Positions 13,601 to 27,214 of a stretch of DNA of 64,000 nt are shown here, in pieces; within the stretch, counting starts at the first letter, position 1; each line of letters begins with the position of its first letter. The stretch covers positions 5,161,117 to 5,225,116 of the forward strand of contig NC_020174.2 of the NCBI RefSeq assembly GCF_000224145.3. Direction: 5' to 3'. Source of the stretch: Ciona intestinalis (lineage: Eukaryota > Chordata > Ascidiacea > Phlebobranchia > Cionidae). The notes beneath the pieces are model-generated. The model did not search any database, was not told where the DNA came from, and saw nothing but the letters and a program-made list of their open reading frames with translations. The position numbers and the translations under genes were made by a program.

Positions 13601-15341
13601 TTGTTTTCGTTTGTGATGTCACAATACTGGTTGTGTATTGAGCAGTTGGAGAAACGAGAGAGCTTGGTGAACTCAGGGAGTCACTTGTGTCCTCAGATGA
13701 TAAATAGGCACAATTTCCATCGGAAATAAAGACATCATCATCTAATAGATTAACGTGCGATACTGTCTGGTCACGTTTTACCATTCGAGGACTTAATAAT
13801 GCCTTACTCAGTCTGGAAGCTATACCTTTATTTCTCTGCATTACTGTTCATTACCTAAACAACAACGAATGTCATACAATCAACAAAAACGAGTTTTCAA
13901 ACCTAATCATAAACTTTAAATGCTTGAAGCTATAGCTTTTTACAACACACTGAGGCAGTATAAAGCTTACAGCACACACTGAACAATCCAGACAAACGAG
14001 ACCATTCTACGTTTAATTGCTAACACGAAGCAGCGCTATGATGTTGTGCGGCACTTTAATACGTCTTTCCTTTTGCTGACGTTAGGTATTTATAGCAACA
14101 AGTCGCCGCCACATGCGTCCTTCCTCTTGCAGTAAACCGATACAGGACAATTATCGACCACAACGTGGTCATGCCATGCGTTCCAGCCAACAACGTTTTA
14201 TTTAAAACCAATAGAAACCGAAAAAAGACGAATAGGTCGTGATAAACCTACGTGGATATGATGGATTGTATATCCGCTTAATATATGGAATAATTAAACT
14301 GACGTTTCGATTAGTAACAGAACAACAGTATCTGTATAATACTGTCAATTTTGCTGATCTAAAACACTACAGTACCCCCAGCTGTTTCTTGCAACGTTTT
14401 AGTAAAACTGCCGACTATCGTCTGTCATACGAAATAGGGATTGTTTTCCTAGAATATACGTTGCTCAGTCCCTGCCTGGAAACGAATCGATAATTTCAGT
14501 CGTGTACTTGCTCAGTCGCTGCTAAAATCGATTAAGAACCTTACAGCTCGCTTTGGTTATAGTTAAATACAACCAAGTGGCGAACGTAAAAGTATTGCAA
14601 TGTATTTAGCTTGCACACCTACTCTCAGTTTGCGTATGTGTCGTTTATTTCAGCACGTAACTGCGTGGGTTTCTGACGCTTAAGCTCTACTTTCGTTGTT
14701 GCAATCTTTAAGTTAAAAGTTCATTCTATAGTAAGCCTGTCAGCTTTGATACTGCTGCAGCACCACACGCATACACGGCGTTTCAGCTCTCCTGGGACGT
14801 TTGAAATATATGCGGGCTACACAAGTCGTTACATTACCAATGAACGCATCTGCTCTGTGCTAAGACTTGTACTAGGAGACTGGTTGCAACGGGTATTAAA
14901 TATTTATAGCTTGTGGAATAAAAGGCATGATAGGGGAACTGACAGTGCACACAGCTGGGGCGGTGGGATTCGAGATGGTAAATGCAATTATACTAAAACA
15001 CGTATTTAATGCGTACCACTACCATTACAACTCACTATAAAATCTGGACTATAATAGATACACTGTAAACATGAGATTTCTGCTAAAAACATAGTACTGT
15101 GTCTACCATAAAACAGTACTGTGTAAGACATAACTGAGTAGCAAGTAAAAAGTCTTGCTTTCATTGAGACAGAGATAAGCTGTAAAGTGTAAACGATCGT
15201 TTACTGGCTGTAAACCGAGCACGACCACGTAAACAAATGGCTTACCTTGTCCAACAGTATCGGTGTAGCGACATAGAGCTCCTTAGCGCCGGCAGTGGTA
15301 AAATCTTCATCGTTCGTACTGAACGATAGGTTAACCGACAT
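7681..15341 (-). CDS. RALGPS: RALGPS-type Ral guanine nucleotide exchange factor (RasGEF), with long N-terminal extension
   Basis: Fourteen exons join in one continuous phase (transcript order): 15246-15341, 13685-13835, 13294-13595, 12528-13109, 12192-12285, 11660-11783, 11252-11433, 10937-10995, 10181-10291, 9513-9602, 9087-9221, 8727-8816, 8517-8609, 7681-7804, giving at least 744 residues. The last six exons match RALGPS1/2: [77 protein letters not shown] and an [14 protein letters not shown] segment. This is the RasGEF catalytic domain, which exchanges GDP for GTP on Ral GTPases at membranes. About 575 residues precede it, Ser/Thr/Pro-rich and unrecognised, with basic patches such as [10 protein letters not shown]. 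In vertebrates the RasGEF is N-terminal, followed by PxxP motifs and a PH domain; I find neither the rest of the RasGEF nor a PH domain. If exon 14 is read through, it stops within a few codons. The 91-base intron 13596-13684 is weakly supported. An alternative start is the ATG at 13841. Confidence 0.88.
8358..8440. repeat. Imperfect tandem repeat, GGGAAAAGTTTTGG unit
   Basis: Three copies of a GGGAAA(A)GTTTTGG core occur in a row, two of them followed by an ATTCGTTAG element. They lie in the intron between the RALGPS exons ending at 8517 and starting at 7804. Confidence 0.55.
9859..9936. repeat. Direct duplication of about 30 bp
   Basis: The string beginning GAAATCGCTTGCGTAAAAT and continuing to ATAAAACACAA occurs near 9860 and again near 9905 with one mismatch. 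It sits in the intron between the RALGPS exons 10181-10291 and 9513-9602, next to the inverted repeat at 9932-9990. Confidence 0.65.
9932..9990. repeat. Inverted repeat with 16-bp arms
   Basis: CAATAGTGCCACCTAG at 9932-9947 is the reverse complement, with one mismatch, of CTAGGTGGCGCTATTG at 9975-9990, leaving a loop of about 27 bases. It lies in a RALGPS intron. It could be a small MITE or solo terminal repeat pair. Confidence 0.6.
10330..10382. repeat. Fragment of the palindromic MITE family
   Basis: The text CCCATTTGGTAGTAAATAAAGAACATT matches the internal part of the repeat family that is abundant in the integrin array, in reverse orientation and truncated on both sides. It lies in the RALGPS intron before exon 10181-10291. 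Confidence 0.5.
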
Positions 15342-18300
15342 TTTGCAAATATAAAACTACTTCAGTTAATATTACTTATTTTTAAATTGCATCATTACAG
15401 TAACAATGCTGCTTGAATAGGGTAGAAGAGTTAATTTGCAGATAATTAATAATACACACATTTTGACGCTCGTAAAGCATATTAACCTGTCTGCAGTGAG
15501 TTTACTGACCTAACGCAACAGTTAATCCCTTCTGCACACCTATTGTAAAATAAGTAAATGAAAGAGCGACGTAGACCGTAAACGTGGCGGCTAATTTACT
15601 AATAACACGTCAAACAAAAAAAGCGAGCACGTGCTGCACCAAACAACGCTTTCTATTCAACGCATTTAGTTCATTAAGTCGAGTAGAACGCTAGGACGTC
15701 GTTGTGCGGTGACTGGTCCAATTACATTTACACGCACGAAATTAAAAGGGTTGTAAAGCACCGATTACACTGCTTGTTGCTCGTTAACACAGCACTTGAA
15801 GCTTTTCTTGGATCATGGCTGAGTTGTAAACAAAAACCTGAAACTAAACGACATCGATCTCGGCAACCATGACAAATAGCTCAATTTCATATCTGCGGTG
15901 CTACCAACACAATTGTTGATGTGGGACAATTTGGACAATGCATAAACGTACACTGAATACGGAGAACCAACATAGCATTAAATATCAATTGAGTCCGAGC
16001 GCGTGGCTGTATTGACGTGTGCAAAGGTTATAACAACAATCCGCAGCTATTTAAAGGGCACATTACCTGTAGCTATTATGCTTAATTAATTACAGGACTA
16101 GCGGTTACTAAGCCCACGGTATCGTCATTGGCCAGGGGCAACATAGTTAATTGGCTGTTACACGGCACGATGGCTAATCTATTGTTTCAGTTAGAAAAAC
16201 AAGCTTTCAGAACACTTGCATTGAACATAAATCAAGATTTTGACGTTGACTGTAAACTGACTTAAGATCAATTGTATGCATGCGTGTTACTGAACATTTG
16301 TTTTCAGTAAACATAGCTTTTACCTAAATTTGCTATAAAAACAAAGCGGAAATCCAACAAAACATTATTACGATAAAAGCCAACCGTCGTGTGGGTATAC
16401 TATATAATGAATTACCCAAACTATGAAATTGTTGTTGTAATTAAATGTTTCCACGTCACGACACTCAGGTTTTCAATAAATGGCGTTCCAGTCCTTTTTA
16501 CACATACCGCACGACCAAAACAACGGCGATCCCTATGCGTATGCAAGAAGTATAAACTTCTAGCGTGTTTTGGAGGAGCGGTTTGTCCGTTAGGGAATTT
16601 GCCCATGCGTTGAGATTGGTCCAGTATCCAAAGTTCAGCGAATGGAAGTTTGGACTTTTGCGTCTGCAACATTATGTTTGCGACGATTGGGAGAATTTCT
16701 TCTTAACAGTACGAGAGCTGAGCTAAGCCTATAGCAGTGCGACTTAATGCAAACGACGATGGTAAGCATCAAAACACTGCGAATGCATTGCTGGCACAAG
16801 CCCAAGGGTAAAGTTTAATTCGGTTCGTTGGAGATTTCGTCTCAAAACTCAGACACAGTAAACAGGTAATATATGTTACCCACACATAAAACCACAGAAC
16901 TACAACACGCAAAGTAACAATGACGTGTTATGTCTGTATATCCTTTAGCCACCGTTGGTTACACATGTGATCATATCACGACTATTAATGATTAGACTGA
17001 TACAATAAGTTACGCTTGTGCTTTCAAAGTCGTGCTTCTTACTGAAAATGAAACTCTGTAAATCTGTAACTGCTTACTAATCCGCTATTCTGATAACGAA
17101 TTACTATTTAAATACAATAGTCACGAAACGCCACTGTAAAGCTTAGTGGATATTTAAATTCAACATAGAAACGGAAACTCTCGAAACAATAAACTAACTG
17201 AACGGGCCACTGCGTTCTTAGAAATAGTTACCACAAACCAAGGATGCCATATGCTGAAACTAACACTAACGAAATGTAGGCGGTAAGTCTCCAACTCTTT
17301 ATCAAGGCTTGAGCCTCGACAAGTTTTTCTTTGGTAAAACTGGCACCTTTCGAGTGGATTAGACAAATTACCGACCGATAGGCGCTGAGACAACTACAGT
17401 GCTGACACCATGGTACTGCGGTAGTTAATGTTTTACTATTAAAACTTGACACGTACGGGTTTGAATCCAACAGCAGCCGTCACAAACACATAATACCCTT
17501 TCAGCGACGCGTTATCAGCAAACAATATACAATCATTACCCAACAGGTATAACTGGTTCCATTCGGGCCCTGAAAGTACTCCCATATGCCATACCGATAC
17601 CAGAATATCAATATTGAAATATCACTTTCTTTATGGCAGATAGTTGTTGGTGAACTTCTACGAATCTACGCCATTCGCGTCTATATGCGATCGCGTTTTT
17701 TATGCGAGTAAATCAATCCATAAGACTTTAATGGCTTATTTCTCTAATTAGCCTGGCAAAGCTGGCATGCTGTAGGCTGGGTAACTAGCAAATATCAACA
17801 AGAAGAACTGGTTTGTGGTGTGATACACATCCTGCCAGCTTGCTTAACTTCCTGTGGCTAATACTGGATTAATTGCTCCTTTGATTGGAACGCTATTTCC
17901 CCGTTGAAGGGAGGTGCAAGCCCCCATACATCAGTCTGTTGTGCTGGTATTCTTACAGCTCTCGTTTATAGGTGACTGTGCCAAAACCTTGATTGATGCA
18001 GACACCCCAGGTCACTGCTTGTATTGATAACACACTACATATGATTCATAAACTGCATAATTATCTTATGGTCGTTAATCAAGATACACTGATCTGCACT
18101 GCTAATTATATCATGGTTCAATTAACGAACACGATGCAGTTGCAACTTATATAACATTTCCGGGTTACTACAGAGGCCGTTATATACAACATATAGCAGA
18201 GCCATTAGATATCATTTGTATGTCCGATAACACGGGAGTAAAATCCAACCTTACGTTAAGAAACAAGAGGCGAAATAAGGAGTGTAAACGCAATTATGTT

Positions 18301-19620
18301 CTGTTACACCAAAACATATTAATCTGTATCCGTCTGTCTACTATATCCTTTTTACAGAAAGTTTAAGGCTGATTCTAGACACAAATAAGTCATAAATTAC
18401 CACGTCACTATTATGGACGTATATACGTACATGTGAGTATGAAAATAAATAGGCCAAACCGAACGACATACACGAAATCTGACTATTTGAATGGGATGCG
18501 TCACTCAGTTACCTGTAGCAGACAAGACGCTAATGTTTTCATTGATCGTTGGTCCTGAATGACGTACAACGTAAAAAATGTTTGATTCATACGTGCGCAC
18601 GATCACTAACCTAACGCAGTCTGGCATAAATGATACAACTTCGCCCGACAAAACAATGATACGTATTTTCCCACGCAAACAACAATACACAGCCGTAACA
18701 CTGCATTTCCTGAACTTGCTGAAGGATTTAGGTCGAACAATGCACATAGTGACATACACACAACCTATGAACTGCCAGGTCTCATTAGATTTAACTTCCG
18801 GTAGTAAGCATAAGCAAGCCACACGAATGCAAAAGCCGCGAGCCACAACAACATATTGCTTCCTCGGGCTATGTAATAAAGAGATTCGCAATGCTAACTG
18901 TAAACAAAACGAGCAAATAAATCAACTGCGTTAAAACGCTGCAACTCTTTCAACAGACAATATACCCTTTAATAGTTCACTGAGTGGGCATGACTGTAAC
19001 AACACAGGTAGGGAAAAAAAAAAACCTTACTCACAAAGTTGTATTTAGCGTGTTATGGTAAAGATAACATCCAGCCACTTAATTTACTCCATTCAGACGT
19101 TCTGTCTGCATTGCATCTCAAGCTAAATTGGCTGCGCACATCTGTCGTCTGATGAGGTGGTGCATGCTGTAATTAAAAGCTAACTGCTTTCTATATATGA
19201 AAGTAGGTCAAGTGAACAGGACATCAGGTTGAATAAATGATTGACCAAACAGTTTTTGAGACCTTTTTACTGGAGCGCATGTTCACTGACACAAATAGAT
19301 TAAAACATGAAGAAAATGTTTCACTGTTCGCAAGTCTTTTGTAAATATTAAAACTGACTAATCTTCCTCAAAATTTACCCACATAGCATATATTCTAAAT
19401 ACAGTTTGGTTTTGTAGCCACACAATGGCAGAGCTACTAATTGCCCACCTGCTATCAGTGTACCTATGAAAAATGTAAACACCGTCTGCGTTCGCTTAGA
19501 GTTGATTTCATAAGTGAACCGTATTACCACTGAGATAGAGGAAGAGTACAGAGGCGTCTGAGCAAAATAAGCAAAGGGCGAATTTGTTGCTATGCACCCT
19601 GGCAGGCACTCAGTCACTTA

Positions 19621-19662
19621 CCTTTGCTCGTGTGATGGTTGATCAGTGCGTCTCCTCATGCG
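19621..19662 (-). other. Candidate alternative 5' exon end (minus strand)
   Basis: On the minus strand an ATG near 19660 opens MRRRTDQPSHEQ and runs into GCAAAG|GTAAGT, a strong donor. It may be an upstream alternative first exon of the RALGPS gene 4.3 kb away. There is no independent support, and exon 15246-15341 already has its own ATG. Confidence 0.2.
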
Positions 19663-20842
19663 TGGCGACAGTCATGCTTCATCGATATCTTCAATCTCGG
19701 CGGAGTTTCACAGTTTACTACAAATCCTACGATAACCTAACTCTGTAAACGTTCAGTGTGGTCGGTTAGGGTTACTGCAGAAATACAAGGGCAGCGTCTG
19801 TTAGCTGATGTAATTTTCGAGGACTTGTCGTCCCTCTGTTGATTAACGGAATTTATAAAAACACTGTACCTTTATTAAATTTAGCAACACAAACCAGAAC
19901 CACACAATTTAAGAAATGTCGTCACTTAAGCCATTCATTAAATATCCGCGAAAGTAATAAGCTCGTTTCATTTGGTCAATATTGATATCTCGGTAGGAAG
20001 TAAATTACGTCACGAGATACGGGTCGTTTCTACATAGCGAAGAAAACATTGCTCGCCCACGTGATTTGGATAAACAACGACTCTCTGTTGCTACCCAGTG
20101 GGAAACATAGAAGATATTTCAGTAAAAATGTTGTTCAGCTTGCATCGTCGCGTGTCTGCTGATATATCATATGAAAAGCACTTATACGCGTAAATACACA
20201 CTTCAAACCATTTGATCATATTTTGAGAGGTCCTTAAACAACGGATTTAATCCAGACATGGATTTAATTAGACATTATTTACCATAATACAATTGATTGG
20301 TTTCTAAACTTCGTATGCGACAAAGCGTCATAAAGAGTTCATTAATATTCCACGTCATTCCAAAGCGTCTTGCTACCAACAAGAGGCTATACTAACAACC
20401 GGTGGTCCGCTTATCCTGTTACAATCTTTAATGGATACTCTTACTTGCTTGGCGACGGGTTTTTAACTGGGTACAAAAATAAAGCAAGGACCGGGTGTGC
20501 TAAGAGCTGTAACAATACGTCTTAGTTTTGATGCGAATGTAAAGTATACCTAAAGCAGTACTCCTGCTAATGGAGTATTACAAGTCAATTTTAAACAAGA
20601 TTTACTAGAGGAAAGGTACATACCCTAACCCACTTCTGACGTCTGACGATTGCGCCAGAAAGGTAACTTTGCAGTTGCTGGGTAAACAATCCAAAGGTTT
20701 TATTCGGAAAGGGACAGTGGACTGGACCGGGGAAAGAACCGTCGTTTAAGGAAGTAGTTATTACTTTTATATTTTAATGCGAAGTGTTGAAATAAATTGG
20801 CACCTGCAGATGTAATTTAACCGATGCTACGTAATAGGTATG

Positions 20843-20988
20843 GTACTGTGGGGTAAGATGGAACACCTTTAGCACATATCTAAATACTCTGATTGTGTTT
20901 TAAACAATTAACAACGGTCTATGGAAGTAGTGAGGATACGTTTTTATAATTCTTTGAATGTTGAAACGTCCCATCTTCCCTAACCTAC
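20843..20988 (+). repeat. MITE-family copy (internally deleted)
   Basis: It begins GTGGGGTAAGATGGAACACC and ends GTCCCATCTTCCCTAACCTA, with the family's internal CGGTCTATGG and TTCTTTGAATGTT segments. It is an isolated copy outside the integrin array, forward orientation (TTTAGCAC side first). Confidence 0.75.
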
Positions 20989-23900
20989 TCATTCGTGTTT
21001 CGTAATGCGTTGTCATGAAAGTTTTCAAACAACAGTTATTACTAAACATTTTTGTAAGTTATGCTGGTAGCCACAAACTTGTGTAAACACAACACGGAAC
21101 CACGTAATAACGATATCTACGTCAGCGTAGATTCCAACAAACAATCCAAATTACATCGTCATACACGTCATATGGGTACACCACATTCGGCGCGAAACGT
21201 CAAGAGTTCGTAAAATTGTATAGAGGATATGGGTTGTGGGAAACAAAGCATATGGCTAAGTAGAGAACACGATACTTTTTACACATCGGTTGGATCCGAA
21301 GCGGGAACAATTATTACATCAAGATGTGCAGATTCGGCCAGCACACAAAAGGAATTGCGACCACTGTACAGAATGTTTGTATAGCATAGCGATAACTAGG
21401 CCATCGTGGGGGTAAATGGTGCAAAATAGCTGGACTGTAAACGGAGCAATGGTTTACATAAACCCCGGTCCATTGTGGCGACTTTTATATTTTAGTTACA
21501 CCAGCTTACTTTGTAGTTTTGTACAGAATATCTTCTAGTTACAAAAATAGTTATAGAAAAAAAACATAACACGCAAAACATAACAAGCTACAAAATAGGT
21601 ATAGAAATATAACTAACTCAAAAAACGTAACACGCAATATGAGTTCTACCTTCATACTTCTAACTATGCGTTGATATAAACTGTAGTTAGAATCAGTTCA
21701 AACAAGGTTATTCTTGGAAGACTGCTGGTGCTGGCAAATAAGGAAAGCGTCTTTCTAAAGCGAAGACGAAACATTATGGTTTGTGTGCTTTAGCTATACA
21801 GTTTGCGCAAGCAGCGTGTCACCATGCACACATAAAAGTTGCCTCTTAAAAATTAAATCTTATACTTCGTTATCGCAACGTTGCTCTGGGAAGAACAAAC
21901 TAAAGGAATTCCATGCCCAGCAAACCTAACTGCAAGGTACACAAATCTTATAGAATAGATACTGCTTTCCATTTTTCGTTATATGTCTGTGTTGTTCGCT
22001 CTGAACGCAACGAAACATTTTGAGTTGAACACAAACTAATTGCACTTTCGTTCTGCTTATACAAAACATTCTTATGTTGGCAAGCTTACAAGCTAGCTTC
22101 GCGGTCGTAAACCATATGCTGTCCAGACGTACACCTGTCAATACACATTATTGCTAAAAGCATTGATGGAAATTTACGGTATAATGGACCGAAAAACGTA
22201 AATTCCGCGACCGTATCGTATTGTCACCTTTTCGTGAACAGTGCTGCCATTCTAAATATAATTACCGATAAACAAGTTTGGCCGCCGCGGGCTACGATAG
22301 GCGAACACTGGCGTACTTGGGCTGACTACGGAAATAGAGAATCGGCAGCTCAAAGCGTCAATGCACCCAGAATCGTCTCTTTTTCGACTCGAGTGTGTCT
22401 GAATATCGATTCCTAAGCGTTTCGCTCGATTCCCAAGAGCCTCACGCACTCAAACACTGTCCGACGCACGCACTAGCCGCGCACACACAAACTTGAAACA
22501 GCTTAATTCAGTGGATAGTATATGCTGGAGAATGTACACAAGCGGGGAGGAAATTTAATTCAACTTCTCGGGGACTTAAATGGCAGGCGCACCGCGCATC
22601 TAATATCGACTGATCTGATCCAATACATTGGATAAGAGGCTGAAGGGGATTTACTTGATCTGTGTCTCCCTTGACAACAGGCTAACTCAATAAACATGAA
22701 AACGACTTGCCAATGTTATAGTCAAAGCTCAACTTGTCACTGTGCTTTTAATGCTTTCTAATGTAAACGCGTTGGAATCTCTGTTCTCTCCCAGCTAACT
22801 TACAAACCTTTTAAGAAAGCCATTCGTTGCTTGAAACCGACTATATATGTTTGCTTAAGACTTTACTTGGCGTAATGTAACGGACTCGTAACTCTATCCA
22901 CCCGTGGCGGGTGGTGTGAGCATTTATATTTAACTAAGCAACACGGAGTTCCATTAAATTCGTATAAGAGTGGCGCAGGCTGTAGCTACACTGTGGCATC
23001 CTTAGGGCAGTCGGCTGACTTTCTCTTATCTATTCAGTAACGAATAGAGAATACGAGAACGCGTGCCTGTGCTACAAAAACAGAAGATGCTATCAACTTG
23101 CGTGGTTCAATTAACAATAGAACGAAATGGTAGCTTTCAATTGTTACTGTTTATTAGCCGGAGATACCTATACGGACTTCTTTGACACTATGCGGTGTAT
23201 GACGTCGTCTGCATACTCTGGGACACTTTCTACACACGTGACAAAACGCGTAATCGTAATACGTAAATAGGTAGGCGGATATCTAAATTATGTGACACAG
23301 TAGATCCCGTGATATCAACTGGATTTTAATTATAGAATAGAGAGATGAAGTTGATTTTATTTATAAAGATAACACGCGATTCGTCGCCTTGTTCTGTTAC
23401 ACTGAAACTCTATCACGCGAGTCTGACCAAACAATACGAATTGTCGCGTCACAGAACAATGATTATGACGTCAGTGGCCATCGGGTTGGGAGACGAGGAA
23501 TGAACTTCGGGTGTAAATCCAAGAGATTATCTGGCTTGGCTTAAAGTAGGGACCACTGTGGCTTGAAGCTGTAACTATTTTCACATGGTCGGGTTTTCCA
23601 CTTTTACGCAAGTGCCATCTAATTTTCAATGTGTGAAACTGAACAGCGAACGAGTGCGATAACCACGAAGGACTGGCAGATGCATCGAATCAAGATTCAA
23701 TGCTACTACGATGTTCGTATCGATTGAAATTTAGTTCATTTACTGCACATTGCACACCACCGTCATTTCCTACTGCCGTGTCAGTCGCGGACATATTCAA
23801 ACTAATAGATTCGTAAATGCCAAAAAACGTCGAATGATTTGCAAAAAGGGACAACGTAAAACACAACAGCAACTTGCTTTCTCGGTTCACCTGGTCCGTT

Positions 23901-26900
23901 ACGCACAGACTACGTCGATTCAGGGAGAATTGCGGCACTGTGACGTGGCAACTGTGGGTTGAAGGGTTAGTGACGTATTAATCGCGTTTGTTACGATTTT
24001 CCTTCGTAATCACAACGAAAGCCACACAGAAATACGTCTGACTACGTCACAGCGAGAACACTTTTGAAACAAATCGACAAACAAAAGCTTGGCTATAACG
24101 ATAGGATAGTGATTTTAACCTTTACTTAGCTGCCCCTTTCTGAGACGACTTACTTGTAAAACACTTAATAGACTATCTTGTATTTTGTAAAACATCGTCC
24201 CAACACCTATCAATGTAACTCTTGCATTACTACGTTAAAAAGATGAATTTAAATTTCACATTAACACTAAACGAACTGAACTATTTTGATGCGTCAACCA
24301 ATACGTAAGATGCCGCCTACAGGATTTTCCAGTGCGATGACGTAATGTATCCTTTGGCTTCAATGTCAGTTCTCCTGAAGTCTTTCGAGGGCAGTGGTGC
24401 AAAGCGGTGTTCAGGGAGATTTAGAATACAAGGCGTGGCGCAGGTTTACGAATAATGTGCCAAGCCATTGGTAAACTTGTCGGGTTTTGAATTTTAAAAT
24501 AATATTGAGGTTTAAAACCGTTGCCAGAATGTAAACTTTAAATCAAATACACCACTTCACTCACAAAAAAGACCATAACGTAAGCGTTCAATGTAACTGA
24601 AGGGATGACCTAACTGTAAAATACATTTTATAGCATAGATATACGCCTAAATCTTTCTCTGACAATCCACCATCAAATATAAGTTAATTGCTATCGTCTT
24701 GTACAGATAACCATGGTCAAACAAAACTGCATCCGAACGAATGTTCGTTTCATCTAAGATCTTGCCTGGTTAGTAGTGAGCGACGAAAACACGCTCATAC
24801 TGTAGTGCATGGTCCGTACTTAAAAACTGAACCTGGTATCATGTCTTATCGAGACCTTTTAGATAAACATCCTTGTACAGAGGGCCACTGTGAAAATCAA
24901 AGTAACGATTGCTGCCACGGCGACAACTGGACATTAAACAACCGCTTGACATTACAGATATAAAGATCTGATGAGGTCTCCTCTACTACGTCACTTGCCG
25001 ATTCTTTCTTGGTACTGGGCTCTACTCTGTTTCACATAACCTTTGAGCGCATATTGGAATCTAAACGTGGGGGTTACGTCATTTAAGACGATGCAACCAA
25101 TCGCTGCAATGCTTTGTTAAACTAATCGTTACACAGCGCATGTAAATACGTCGAATAAAAATGGACAACTAAGTGATGATTAACGTCCGGCCGATATATT
25201 AATTAAGCTATTACGACAATTTGGTTTTAAGTAGAAAATGAATACATTTAATGCGACAATAAAGTTATACGTTCGAACAGTAAGGTATATACACTTTACA
25301 CTTATACAAGTCTACGAAATTCCAGCCACAACAGCTTACGTTTCCTGTTAGTGGATTGAGGACGGACGTAAAGGATATGGCATAAAATTAAATAAATGCT
25401 ACAATAAGTAACTCGATACCATATTTCCGCTTCGTGCTTCTGCAAACGAGAAAACCAGCTATTTTAACACAAGTAATACGTCAGAGATGCGGGCGGGACA
25501 GACGAAAATAATTAACACCTAACATGTGTGTGCAGGTTTTGTATAAAACGCGAGGGCCAACGCGTGATGACGTCAATTATGATTACTATACAATGCGCGC
25601 GCGATTCAACCTGGCAAGCCAACACGTCTCAATGCAATGACTGCATAATGCATTAGTCTGGAGCTTTGCGCCTGCTTTATAAATGGTCAATACTGGGTTG
25701 GTGTTAAATACGTGGTGTTAGCTGTCAATCATTAGGCTGGTAAACAAATTCTAATTCTTTCACAAGGAAATCTATTGTATAATAAAGTTTTTTTACTTAC
25801 ATACGGCCACATCCCACATTAGTTTGGAAACATTTAATACTTCATGCTTGAAATAAGAGAGAAACTACATAATAAAATAACATAAGGATACAACAGTAAA
25901 ATCGAATTTCTTAATTTTAAAAACCCAAATCATTGGTCTGGGACGATATTTCATTTGTAACAGAATTCAAATCACAGTGCATACAGACTCGATAGTGTAA
26001 TTAAAAAAGTTGTCAAGATTTAATTTAAATACAGAGGATGGTTTTAATATGCAACATATTTTGATGAAAACTATTAATAGAGAAGTGAAGATCATAAAAC
26101 AACACTGCTGTATACTGTTAAAATGTCAACCAAATATATATAGTTTGTTTTACAAAGCAAAATACATTATTCAGAGAACATCATTTCGCTATTATGTTTA
26201 TACTAAATAATACAAAGATAAAATTTGTTTGTGTACTTTCACTCCAGCCAAAGTCTTACCTAACTAAGAATTCATAAATGTACACAACTGTACAATGTAC
26301 TAGGCTATTTGTCCATTAAACAACACAAATTGATAAATCATTATAGTTAACAAGCCACGCACAATGATTAATCATAATTCTAACATCATACAGTTACCTT
26401 AATAGGTAAAAATATTATAGAAAATGCAAAACCGTTTAAAAATCATTTACTCTCATTTAGGATTTAGGTAAACAAAAATAGGTATAAGGCTCTATGCTTG
26501 TAACTTTTAGACCAGGCTCACTTCATGGCACAGTTAACGGGAGGTATATATATAATACTTGTTATATTATACGGAAAACAAAACCAACTAACTAAATTTA
26601 TCACATGCTATGACTCGTGACATACCGTGTTTACGAAAATAAATTAAAATTATGCGTAATTATCGCACCGGTTGAAACAAGTACGCTACTTTACTAAATA
26701 CGGGTAAATATAAATCAAAATAGCACAATCATTAATCAACCATTACTGCGCACTTCAAGCTTATCCTACCACCTACATACCCAAAAGCAAACAACAACAT
26801 TCCAACTTGGCAACCGAACTTGAAAAACTTTGCTTACTTCTGTCGGCAACATAGAAATCATATAAACTTGCGCGATTCTTTAGGAATTTCTATGAGCTTT

Positions 26901-27083
26901 GTTTTTCTACTAGGTATCCAGCGCGGATTTACAACAAGCGCGACAAACTGTATTTTTGCTACAGTATAACTTTACTATAAAATAACGGTAAATTAAGTAT
27001 AAAGAATTGTTCTTTAATGCTATAACTTAGTGTACCACGTATGTCGGCCATCCGCTATTTCTAAAAAAAAAGTCTGAATATAA

Positions 27084-27120
27084 TATATCGTATATATAAT
27101 ATTATTATATATACGATATA
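27084..27120. repeat. Perfect 37-bp AT-rich palindrome
   Basis: The 18-base arms 27084-27101 and 27103-27120 are exact reverse complements around a single T at 27102. The arms alternate T and A with one CG each. It lies about 110 bases upstream of the ZNF106 5' acceptor and could extrude as a cruciform or be a decayed element. Confidence 0.85.
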
Positions 27121-27214
27121 CGATACGAATGTATTTTTTTGCCAGATTTGTTAAACTTTATTAGGTTGCTGCCTTTTTACGTTATGTTTTAGATATATCT
27201 ATCTATAAGACTAA

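Noticed and set aside
18505..18934. Two overlapping frames of 128 and 118 codons on opposite strands
   Set aside because: No recognisable domain, no splice partners, and mutual overlap on both strands indicates a chance stretch with few stop codons.
24688..24963. Plus-strand frame of 91 codons with scattered Cys and His
   Set aside because: It begins at a non-ATG codon, its Cys/His spacing fits no zinc finger, and no flanking splice signals or homology were seen.
16000..27000. Search for tRNA, rRNA or CRISPR-like arrays
   Set aside because: No cloverleaf with matching A and B boxes, no rRNA stretch and no regularly spaced repeats were seen in this interval or elsewhere in the window.
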